The position numbers were made by a program, and so were the translations under genes. The notes beneath the pieces were generated by a model, which did not search any database, had not been told where the DNA came from, and was given only the letters and a program-made list of their open reading frames with translations. From contig JAIPMN010000886.1 in assembly GCA_020650975.1 (NCBI GenBank), positions 1 to 21,177 on the forward strand: 21,177 nucleotides of DNA, read 5' to 3'. Source of the stretch: Apostichopus californicus. Taxonomy: Eukaryota; Echinodermata; Holothuroidea; Aspidochirotida; Stichopodidae. Positions 11,874 through 20,725 of the stretch are shown one piece after another. How positions within the stretch are numbered: position 1 is the stretch's first letter; every line of letters starts with the position of its first letter.

Positions 11874-12262
11874 CTTTAAAAGATTTCATTCACTAGTTTT
11901 GTGTTTTTTATCTTGTTTTGTTGGATAGCGCACAAGCACAGTGCACACAATCCATAGAATCCAGTTATCAAAATTCAGATCAGTTTATAGGCTAGATAGG
12001 TTTTAGGTTATAAGTCGTGTTTACACAAATTTTTGATGACCGTTCACGAAATGATTGATTCAAGTAAAAAATAATTATAATTTATGGAAGAGCTAATATA
12101 TCAATGATATTAAATTAATTCTATCAAATATTTATGACTAAAATTTTAAAAATATACAATTTCAAGTTAAATTAAAATAGTATATACTTCAATCCATTTA
12201 GCACCTCGCCACAGCTCAACATGTGAATTGTCCTTTTTCGTGTGAAGACCGGAGACAGCGCA
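11874..12262. promoter_or_regulatory. Putative bidirectional promoter between NDUFB10 and RPL3
   Basis: 389 bp separate the two start codons, and the genes point away from each other. The NDUFB10-proximal part (about 11925-11955) contains a GCGCAC...GTGCAC stretch that only loosely resembles half of an NRF-1 site. The centre (12050-12180) is very AT-rich. A weak TATATA-like run lies near 12180. No stronger core-promoter element is visible. Shared regulation is inferred from the geometry. Confidence 0.6.
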
Positions 12263-12265
12263 ATG
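12232..12265 (+). promoter_or_regulatory. RPL3: 5'TOP-like transcription start, 31-nt 5' UTR and one-codon first exon of RPL3
   Basis: The pyrimidine run CCTTTTTC (12232-12239) sits about 31 nt before the ATG. It matches the 5'-terminal oligopyrimidine start used by animal ribosomal-protein genes and read by mTOR/LARP1 control. The ATG (12263-12265) is followed at once by the donor GTAACT, so exon 1 encodes only methionine. The start position is inferred from the motif; there is no transcript evidence here. Confidence 0.75.
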
Positions 12266-15200
12266 GTAACTATAACAGCTCAATTTAAATCCTTAAAAAT
12301 ATTGATATTGCGGGGCAATCCTCTCCAAATATTTTCAGTTTTGAATAGTTCATCACTTTTGTTATAATTTAATTCAGTTTTAAGTACTTAACATATTTAC
12401 TTTGTAGCTTTTCTTGAAGTTTTGGAGGACAATGTTACGACTTTTGGATATTGCCACGACCCAACATACTAGGTAGTAATACTTGATAAACTGTGATACA
12501 TTGCCTGTTACAAACTATGTTCACTGTTGGAGTATTTTTGCTTCCATTATTACTTAGAAAATGATTATACATCCAGAATTAATTCATGCCACTCAATACT
12601 TTATTTTCATCCGTGTCCGTGACTTAAATTTACAGTGCTACAGAAGGAGTATCAGATTGAAGGTGCTTTGTAGTCGTTCAAAGTGAATTTTTCAATTCCA
12701 ACTTCTATTTCTAAGAAATAGTAATATTACTAATGCGGTCAGTCCTTGTCATAGATTCATTATTGTAATGTATGTATTTTGTTTTCTCTTCAGTCTCATA
12801 GGAAATTCTCAGCCCCAAGGCACGGTTCCTTGGGCTTTCTCCCAAGGAAGCGATGTCGCCATCATCGTGGTAGGGTCAGGTCTTTCCCCAGAGATGACCC
12901 AAAAAAGCCTGTTCATCTTACAGCCTTCATTGGTTACAAGGCTGGTATGACCCACATCGTTCGTGAAGTTGATAAACCTGGTTCAAGTAAGTCACTCCAG
13001 AGAGACCCTTATTCTTAACAAGAACCGTTCGAGTTGAAATTTTATATTTTTGTTGTTTTAATAACTTATATTTACTTACATATTTACTTATGTAAGATGT
13101 TCTTGCTGACATTATTCTTATTGTATTTGTTCATATTAGATCTGCTTTGATAATTGTAAGAGGGTCATGAAGTCTAGCATATTCACAATCTTAGCCACTT
13201 TTTCCAATTTCCTTGCATTAATACCACTTTACAAATGCAACATTAATTTTGCACTGGCAAAAGGGTGCAAGTGCTGTTTTGTTCTACTGGTAAACAGCAG
13301 ATTCCCCGGCATGAATTTTGAGGACCCCTGAACTTTAGTAACCCCACAGTGAAATGTTTCAACGAATAATTTTCTTTGCTCATCAGAGGTGAATAAGAAA
13401 GAGGTGGTTGAAGGTGTCTCCATCGTAGAGACTCCACCCATGATCCTGGTTGGATTTGTTGGCTACATTGAGACTCCACATGGACTTCGCCCAATCAAGA
13501 CCATTTTTGCGGAGCACATCAGCGAAGAATGCAAGCGACGCTTTTACAAGAACTGGTAAAGATTAGAAACATATTGAAGGTTTTCATCATCAGTGATGTT
13601 ACTGTTGAAAGTGAATTTCCCATACAGGCTATTGTATGATATGATATAAATATGGCTAAATTTGGACATATTTGCAACAACTTTCATAGATGTATCAAAA
13701 AAAAATTGGATAGCAATATAAGGACAAGCATTTGTGGTGGTAATGAAATAAGCCAGATGTGTTGTTCTGTGTTTGTGTGCATTACTTTGCATCACTATTT
13801 AAGTGTAATTGCTTCATTGTCAACAAATACTAATGATTCTCCATCTTCTTGGGAGATCCGGCCCTCCTCTCAGTATTCTATGCTGATGAGGGCCAGCCGT
13901 TTCATTGACCCATACTCCTCTGTGTGGATTTCATCTCCAACATGAGTACCCATCAAAGGGCTTCCTCTCATTGAGCACACCGCTGTGAAGTAGGTAATTC
14001 ATTTGTGCGAATCTTTTCGTGCGACTATATGTCCCACTGAAAAATTCACCAAATGGATACTGAGATTAGCAAGTCTGCTCAATGATGAAGCCCTCCATTT
14101 GGGATATAGGGTGACCCTTCTATTCCCCCTTGTATGTAATTGATCAGGTATCGTTCTAAGAAGAAGGCTTTCACCAAGGCATCCAAGAAGTGGGCGGATG
14201 AAGCCGGCAAGAAGCAGATTGAGAAGGACATTCGCTCCATGAGGAAATACTGCAAGGTCATCCGTGTCATTGCTCACACGCAGGTTAGTGCCGTCATTTC
14301 TGTTACCATGAAGTTAACGAAATTGTCACAAAAGTTGGTGCTTGTTAAAGTTTTGGAGTTCCCACAGGTTTATTGGATGTGGTAAAGTAGTTTTTAAGCC
14401 ATAATATACCATGATGAAATCTACAATATGTCTTAAAATTGTAACAGTATTGTTACTTGAAACTCAGTGTAAGGTGAGATGAATAATTTTGGTGATTGGG
14501 TTAATAGGTGGGATCATGTGATGGGAGAAGAGGGGGTTGATGGGAATGAGGTGATGGGAGTGGAAGAAGCATGCATAGACATGTGGAAAATTGAAACTAA
14601 CAGAGTTAAATAGATCCATGGAAGAATTTTGTAATGTTCAAGTATAAATTTTGTCGTGACTTGTGGTGTTTGTGGCTGTGTTACTCATGAATGTTGTGTT
14701 ACTTTTCTATTAGCATATGGTATAGCTGTGGAAGGATCTTTACAATTTTGATGATATACTCAAGAGAAAGAATGAACCTTCCCCTTAACCATTTAATAAT
14801 ATACATTGTGGTCAAGGGTGTAGGTTACTTTGCAGCTTTGTAGTAAGAAGGGTCAAAACTCAAGTAACATGTGATGAGGAATGGATGCCTGTCTGATACA
14901 TAATGTAGAAACATATCCTACTGCTGCTTTCCTTCTGATGTTACTTTGACTTGATTCAAATCCATTGACTGTAATAACATCCCATGCCAGTCTTGACGTG
15001 TCTCAATTGGTGAATTTTCTGAAGTGAAACTCTCATACTGGATTACACTTTCTGGAATTTTCAATTCTTAATTATTTTCTTCATAAATTTGTCCATTTCC
15101 TCAGATGAAACTGTTGAGCATGAGCCAGAAGAAATCTCACATCATGGAGATACAGCTGAATGGTGGCTCTGTAGCCGACAAGATTGAATGGGCCAGGGAA

Positions 15201-18200
15201 CATCTGGAAAAGCCTCTTCTTGTCAAGGAGGTCTTTGCCCGGGATGAGCTGATCGATATCATTGGTGTCACCAAGGGCAAAGGGTTCAAAGGTCAGTTCT
15301 TGAGAAAAAAATGTTTGCATTTCCATCAGCAGTATACTGCCCTTATTGTTTGGAGTCTTATTGTCATTGTAAGCATTATTACAGTGCAACCAAGCAAATG
15401 GCACTCAAATGTTCAGTGAAACGTTAAAATACGTATTTTCAGCTGAATGCTGTATAGAAATTGTTATTTTGAGGTAGCCTGAAGTTCAGAACAAATGTAT
15501 TAACTTTTTCTTCAAAGCACTTGGTGTGGGCTCTGTTTATGACTTTATTATTACAGTTATTAAGTAAATCTTGTTGGGTAACATGTGATGAGGAATGGAT
15601 GCCTGTCTGATACAAAATGCAGAATCATATCCTACTGCTGCTTTCCTTCTGATGTTACTTTGACATGATTTTGTCAACCTCCATGACTGTTAGTTAACCA
15701 ATGATCTTTTGAGTGATGGATTGCTCAACTTCCTTCCTGATTTTACGTTATGTGGCTTCATTTCCACAAACAGGTGTGACGTCTCGATGGGGTACCAAGA
15801 AACTGCCCAGGAAGACCCACAAGGGTTTGAGGAAAGTTGCTTGCATTGGTGCATGGCATCCAGCCCGTGTAGGTTATGGTGTAGCCCGTGCAGGTCAGAA
15901 AGGTTACCATCACCGTACCATGATCAATAAGAAGATCTACCGTATTGGAGAGGGCTACCACATGGTCGATGGCAAACTGGTCAAGAACAACGGCTCCACA
16001 AGCTATGACTTGGACGATAAGAGCATCAATCCATTGGTAAAGAATTGGGATTTGAATTTGCACAAATTGAAATACCGTCTTTTAGTATGAATTTCAGTTA
16101 CTCCTTTGAGTAGTCCTACTGTTAATAAGTTCTCAGGATTCACTGTAATAAAATTCAATGTTGGTTTGTTAGTTATGGGTTATGAAGGGTCAAAACTCAA
16201 GTAACATGTGATGAGGAATGGATGCCTGTCTGATACATAATGTAGAAACATATCCTACTGCTGCTTTCCTTCTGATGTTACTGTGACTTGATTCAAATCC
16301 ATTGACAAGAAGTTTGGTACTTGGTTCAGCATGGTAATCATTCAAAGGGATAATATCATTTAGTCATCTGTTGTAAAGGAAATTTGCATATTTAGGTCTG
16401 CATCATTGAAGAATTAAGTACAAATATAGGATTTTATCCCTATTTGTATGGCTGCTACAGCGGTTAGTTCTATGATGTCACTAACACATGAATTGCTTTT
16501 AACGTTGTTATGATACTTTCAAGTAAACGATGCTGTAGTAAACGTAGCTGTGGTGGTTAATTCCAATCATTTACAATCAGCAAATTGGCAAAGCAACCCC
16601 AATATAAATTGTACTTTGAATTTGCCCTTGACTGCAACCAATTCCAGACTTTGCTGTAGCTGTAAGTGTAGGATTTTGTTGGTATTCATCAGTGTTAATG
16701 GTGTTTGGTTTGTTAATCTCAATTATTGTTTGTGTTCCTACAGGGAGGTTTCGTCCACTATGGTGAGGTGAAGAACGACTTCCTGATGTTGAAGGGTAGC
16801 GTTATGGGAACACGTAAACGTGTGATCACTCTCAGAAAGGTACTCATAACTATTTCTTTAAGAATACAACTGACCATTTTTAAGATGAAATATTGCCAGC
16901 AATTTGTCCTTTGGAGCATTTGTGCCGTGTTTGTAAAATCTGTTTCACTATGGACCAAAAGTCGCCAACGTGAAAAGATTTGTTGAAAAGTGTTCCAAGA
17001 AACTGGATTTTTATCCTGTGTTGCTTTATATTATATAGAAATTTATTATGTGGCATGTAGTGAAGTGTATGGTATGGACTACATTAAATGCAAGTTTTGG
17101 TGGAAGACACCGTGAAATGGATGGAAAAATCCTCTCCAGGCCTGTCAGAAAAGTTGAATTACTGAAAGCATTGATCTTTAATAAGATTCTGTGTAATATC
17201 AGATGTAGTTATGTTATACAGATGATTGTTTTATGTCATTGTTGGGTAACATGTGATGAGGAATGGATTGCCTGTCTGATACAAAATGCAGAATCTTATC
17301 CTACTGCTGCTTTCCTTCTGATGTTACTTTGACATTATTTTTAACTTTTGCTGCTGCTCCAATTGCTCTGATCAATTATTTTGTTAAACCTTTAGAAGTT
17401 GCTACCAGTGCAAGGTGCCATAAAATAATAATCTGGATTTTTTGTATCTGATGTTACAGTAGTAGCCATAGAGATGTGACCACATCATCTTATGCAGTTT
17501 AGCAATTTAACATACTGTTTTTTACTCTTTTTTGCAGTCCCTTCTGGTCCACACTTCCAGGAATGCTTCAGAGAAGATCAACCTCAAGTTTATTGACACC
17601 ACCTCCAAGTTTGGTCATGGACGCTTCCAGACCCATGAGGAGAAGAATGCATTCATGGTTAGTAGAACAGCATGACCGCAAAATTGCGGCTTTTTGAGTT
17701 GCTTGTCAATTTTTTCCAACCTACCAAGTAATATTCAAAATAAGATTGTAATTGATTAAACCCTTCAAGCCATTTTCACTTATTAATGAGTTATGAGTAA
17801 GTAATTCAAGAAAAAGTTAAATCGTCAACATATTGTCTTCCTTAAACATTTTTTAGTCGCATAGTGAACACAGTTCAACAAAAACTACATGGAAATTATC
17901 AAAATGTTGCACTTTTTCTCCATTATCGTAAATGAAACTTGGTCCGTCAAGTTAATTAACCTATTGGTATGAGATTTTGTTAAAGAAAGCGTAAAATTGT
18001 TTATCAACATCTATTCAAAAAGTTGTTTTATGACAATAAATAGTTGATCTTGAAGAGATACTGCCAGCTGCTGTCCATTAACATGAATGCATAATTCAAA
18101 TTATGACTGACTGACATACCAGTGGTCATATCACACATGTGAACAACATTTAAACAACATTTAGACATAACCAACATGAAATTAATAGAGTATAGGTGCT

Positions 18201-18840
18201 GCTCCGTGTTAAAAACTTTTCAAGTTTTGTCTCATCTTGTGTTTTTGTACAAACTGGAATTTTGGACTGCACTTGTTGGAAACACTTGTTATTCTTTGCA
18301 AATTGGGCTTTCTTCTAAAGGGTACCAACCTCATCACCTTTATTTATGAAAATTTACAAAAGGAAGGGTTTACATTAAGTTATAAAGTAATAGGAAGATG
18401 GATGAGATGGCTGAAACATTCTGGAGGTGCAACATCATCTACACCATAGTATCTTATCTTTAACATACATACCCTCGATAATGGTAGAAATAGCTCATCA
18501 AAAGGTTGACATAACCTTTGAAGTGGCCTTCTTTTTTCTGAATTCTGTGAGCAAATTTCAATGAAAAGCACCTCCATGTATTTTTGATTTACTACAACAT
18601 GAAATGATTTTCAGTCAGTCTGTGTGAAGTTGTCTGATGGTGTATAACATATGGTCCAACTGGTGATATGGTTATGCATGTATCAGGTAAAGGGCCTATG
18701 ATGTAGAATATGTAGTTAAAACACAATTTGTAGAATATTATAGTTATCACCGAGTTTTTAATTTTTCTCATTTTCAGGGACCTCTCAAGAAGGACCGTCT
18801 GAAGGCCGAAGCTGAAGCTGCTGCTGCTGCCTCCATCTAA
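12263..18840 (+). CDS. RPL3: 60S ribosomal protein L3 (uL3); nine coding exons
   Basis: Coding exons: 12263-12265, 12794-12986, 13387-13555, 14148-14283, 15105-15291, 15774-16036, 16744-16839, 17538-17657, 18778-18840 (stop 18838-18840). They total 1230 nt, 409 aa plus stop; human RPL3 has 403. Every intron is GT/AG and the frame is continuous. uL3 is a core large-subunit protein whose finger reaches the peptidyl-transferase centre. Visible signatures are the N-terminal [98 protein letters not shown] and [12 protein letters not shown]. His245 (in KTH, the site methylated in human RPL3) and Trp257 (yeast Trp255) are both present. The C-terminus ends in an alanine-rich run after GPLKKDR. Exon 1 contributes only the ATG, as I recall for mammalian RPL3. 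Introns 4-7 each host a box C/D snoRNA, so the gene also supplies rRNA-modification guides. Confidence 0.98.
12266..12793 (+). other. RPL3 intron 1
   Basis: Donor GTAACT, acceptor TTCTCTTCAG. AT-rich, phase 0. I searched for C/D boxes, tRNA-like blocks and coding segments and saw none. Confidence 0.9.
12987..13386 (+). other. RPL3 intron 2
   Basis: Donor GTAAGT, acceptor GCTCATCAG. It splits the Lys66 codon after its first base. No snoRNA-like boxes with a closing stem were found. Confidence 0.9.
13556..14147 (+). other. RPL3 intron 3, with a GC-richer island
   Basis: Donor GTAAAG, acceptor TTGATCAG. It splits a Trp codon after its second base. Most of it is AT-rich, but about 13834-13990 is richer in GC and looks coding-like on both strands (see findings). 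A hairpin with GGCCCTC/GAGGGCC arms lies at about 13860-13895. No box C/D snoRNA was recognised, in contrast to introns 4-7. Confidence 0.8.
14862..14946 (+). ncRNA. SNORD83: Box C/D snoRNA, SNORD83-like, copy 1 (subtype A, RPL3 intron 4)
   Basis: Box C GTGATGA is at 14871-14877, box D' CTGA at 14893-14896 and box D CTGA at 14935-14938. A perfect 8-bp terminal stem closes it (AAGTAACA, 14862-14869, with TGTTACTT, 14939-14946). The 14 nt before box D (14921-14934) pair with 18S rRNA AAGGAAGGCAGCAG, with a single G-U wobble. The fifth base upstream of D falls on the adenosine I equate with human 18S A468, the assigned target of SNORD83A/B. Those human genes are themselves intronic in RPL3, so host and guide agree. 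The snoRNA is expected to be released from the spliced intron and to direct 2'-O-methylation. The C' box is degenerate (near TAATGTA). Confidence 0.93.
15576..15660 (+). ncRNA. SNORD83: Box C/D snoRNA, SNORD83-like, copy 2 (subtype B, RPL3 intron 5)
   Basis: Box C GTGATGA 15585-15591, box D' CTGA 15607-15610, box D CTGA 15649-15652. The terminal stem is GTAACA (15578-15583) with TGTTAC (15653-15658), extended by two G-U pairs. The box D guide (15635-15648) is identical to copy 1. The segment after D' differs from subtype A (ACAAAATGCAGAATC instead of ACATAATGTAGAAAC). It ends about 113 nt before the exon 6 acceptor. Confidence 0.93.
16199..16283 (+). ncRNA. SNORD83: Box C/D snoRNA, SNORD83-like, copy 3 (subtype A, RPL3 intron 6)
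   Basis: Box C GTGATGA 16208-16214, box D' CTGA 16230-16233, box D CTGA 16272-16275. The terminal stem is AGTAACA with TGTTACT. The guide at 16258-16271 is identical to the other copies. The mature region matches copy 1 exactly, and the match runs on into both flanks (123-bp block 16184-16306, one substitution by my reading). Confidence 0.93.
17244..17329 (+). ncRNA. SNORD83: Box C/D snoRNA, SNORD83-like, copy 4 (subtype B, RPL3 intron 7)
   Basis: Box C GTGATGA 17253-17259, box D' CTGA 17276-17279, box D CTGA 17318-17321. The terminal stem is GTAACA (17246-17251) with TGTTAC (17322-17327). The box D guide (17304-17317) is unchanged. It differs from copy 2 by one inserted T in the D' guide (GGATTGCC instead of GGATGCC) and one A/T change after the D' box. 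The insertion would disturb any D'-directed pairing, while the box D function should be intact. Confidence 0.92.
17658..18777 (+). other. RPL3 intron 8, longest intron of the gene
   Basis: Donor GTTAGT, acceptor CATTTTCAG, 1120 bp. A short CCGCAA/TTGCGG hairpin (17676-17689) lies just inside the donor. Unlike introns 4-7 it has no SNORD83-like copy, and I see no other RNA gene or coding segment. Confidence 0.85.
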
Positions 18841-19128
18841 GTTTCCTGGTTCAAACTCTCAGTCACGTGTCTAATACATAACTCATTATTTCATTGAAGA
18901 AACAAAGATACATTTACCACGACTGTGATGTTTGTTACATTTACCACGACTGTGATGTTTTACATTTACCACGACTGTGATGTTTGCTTGTGCGATGAGA
19001 GAATATATAAATTGTTGGATATAAAATTTGAAATTTTGTTTTTTTAATTTTTCTGTTCTATTCAACATCACCCGGGGCCAATTTGTAAGAAGAACCTTGC
19101 AAATGGTGGACCTAATTTAGATAATAAA
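18841..19128 (+). other. RPL3: RPL3 3' UTR with candidate poly(A) signals
   Basis: A canonical AATAAA is at 19123-19128. Two TATAAA variants (19006-19011 and 19020-19025) come earlier and are followed by a T-rich stretch, so a shorter 3' end is also possible. The UTR includes the triplicated element at 18910-18985. Confidence 0.5.
18910..18985 (+). repeat. Three near-identical 24-bp units in the RPL3 3' UTR
   Basis: Units start at 18910, 18937 and 18962. Each reads ACATTTACCACGACTGTG then ATGTTT, followed by 1-3 variable bases. Each unit can fold as a small imperfect hairpin: ACAT and CAC pair with GTG and ATGT around a GACT loop. Confidence 0.9.
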
Positions 19129-20656
19129 GATGCCTCCGAATGCAGCATTGGTTGTCCAAAGTTTATTTTTGTCGATGGCTTTGGGATTTGAATTAGACAA
19201 CCCCATGTGCAGGGCCACACCTCTCCTTTATAAAATCCTTCATTCGCCTCTGCCGCTTTATTAAAGGGTAAATTCTCCTACCCTAAATCAGTTGTCCCGG
19301 AAATTTGGAATTCGCCTCGCCACCTTTGAAATCCTGTGCAAGCCACTGGCATTGAGCAAGCAACTACTGACCAGCAAACCTACATACCTTCCGCTAGCTG
19401 ATAAGGATTTAAGCATAGATTTTAAAAACTGTGCAGAGGATATTAAAGTTGGAAAGAGAACCTAAAGTCCATTTCATGCTGACACAAATTCCAATTAGAT
19501 GCCAGCATTGAATTAGGTCGTCGTAATTTAAATTCATGTTAATATTATATCTGTTAATATTATATCAAGTGTATGCTTGCTTAAAGATTAAGCATCCTGT
19601 ATAGCCAGGCATACCACAGAATTTATATTTTATAGACCTAATAATTCCCAAAATTTTTCTATCACGGTCAGCCATATTCGCCAATGTTTGAGATATCATA
19701 CATATGACTTTATATGGGCCTTTTTTAACACTTGCCCTCAGCCATATAGGCCACAGTGTAACAACCCCCCCTCCCCCCTGGCAGTCTAGTCCCTAAAGTA
19801 CATAGTTTTTAAAAGTGCTGATTAAAGCAATGCCTTTGGAAGAAAATATTACGGTTGAAAAGTAAGTGATCCAAGGCCTCCTGAATTTTCAACAACTTGC
19901 CGAATTTAGAGTCCCCTTAAAATTTTGGGATACAAAAAGGCTGTCGATTTTTATTATCTCGCGACATTTCATTATGTGTCTAGATACTCGGGCAAGAAAA
20001 ATATTGAGAATGTATTAATACAGTCGCTTGCCTGAAGTTTCTTCCATTCTTGGCAGATAATCGGGAATGATTTGGGCAAGATTCAGGAACAACACTGGCA
20101 AGAATTGAAGAAACTTGGGCAGGCGACCGAGTATTAAAACCGCCATATTTTTGTTTTAAATTGGATTTCATTTTCTTATCTCGGGGCAGTCTTCCCTCAT
20201 CCTCCACCTCGTACTCCTATACCAAACTTAAAATACCAATTTTTGACCATTTGGTATCAACATTTCACTTCGAACAGTTGCTATACAACCTCAAAAATTT
20301 CCACTATATTTGCAAAATTTTTTTTTTTTTCCATCACAAGGGAGAACTGACAGATATTTTGACAACTATATGCTCGTTATTATTATCACGTGGTTGAAGG
20401 TACACTTCTATAAATCGCCTTCCCACTTCTGAATTAGCCCAGGGTTAAAAGGGAGGGGATTTAGCTGGTATATAGAATAGTGTGTAAAAAATGTCAGCAT
20501 TACATACACTGCGATATTGTCGGATATCGCGTATCCTACGGTGACAACACATAATTTAACTTGAAGCGGCAGCAGACGACAGGCCGGAGCAGAAAAGAAA
20601 GTAACCTCCGAACATTGAAAAATCAAGACCGTAACTAAGGCAATATTATTGAAAGT
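19129..20656. other. Downstream flank of RPL3, no recognisable gene
   Basis: AT-rich, with a C run near 19766-19780 and a fold-back at 20024-20126. The short open frames here have no family or splice support. Confidence 0.7.
20024..20126. repeat. Fold-back with 32-33 bp inverted arms
   Basis: The left arm 20024-20056 starts TCGCTTGCC, continues AAGTTTCTTCCATTCTTG and ends GGCAG. It is the near-complement of the right arm 20095-20126 (CTGGCAAGAATTGAAGAAAC then TTGGGCAGGCGA). The spacer is 38 bp. GATACTCGG (19983) and CCGAGTATT (20128) may extend it outward. Confidence 0.85.
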
Positions 20657-20725
20657 ATGCTGACAGGGAAGCTCACCATCAGCAAGGCAAGGTCACTTAT
20701 AGCATTTCCGATTCAATTTTCAAAG
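20657..20725 (+). CDS. Candidate first coding exon of an unknown gene
   Basis: An ATG opens 23 codons that end exactly at a good donor (AAG|GTAAAT). The peptide MLTGKLTISKARSLIAFPIQ... has several Lys/Arg and no Asp or Glu, so it would suit a mitochondrial targeting sequence. The 100 bp upstream are GC-richer and leader-like. No second exon can be assigned before the window ends, and I do not recognise the protein. Chance is a real alternative. Confidence 0.3.

Noticed and set aside
12779-12793. ATG upstream and in frame with RPL3 exon 2 as the RPL3 start
   Set aside because: It would add five residues that lie in the polypyrimidine/acceptor region. The conserved protein starts M-SHRKF, supplied by the ATG|GT exon at 12263.
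13999-14277. 92-aa minus-strand open frame
   Set aside because: It overlaps RPL3 exon 4 antisense and has no similarity of its own; a shadow of the coding strand.
14862-17329. Four similar units at intervals as a CRISPR-like or transposon array
   Set aside because: Box C/D anatomy, closing stems and an 18S guide explain each copy. Spacing is set by introns, and the sequence is eukaryotic.
17676-17700. CCGCAA/TTGCGG hairpin followed by a T run, like a bacterial terminator
   Set aside because: It is inside a spliced intron of a eukaryotic gene, so the resemblance has no meaning.
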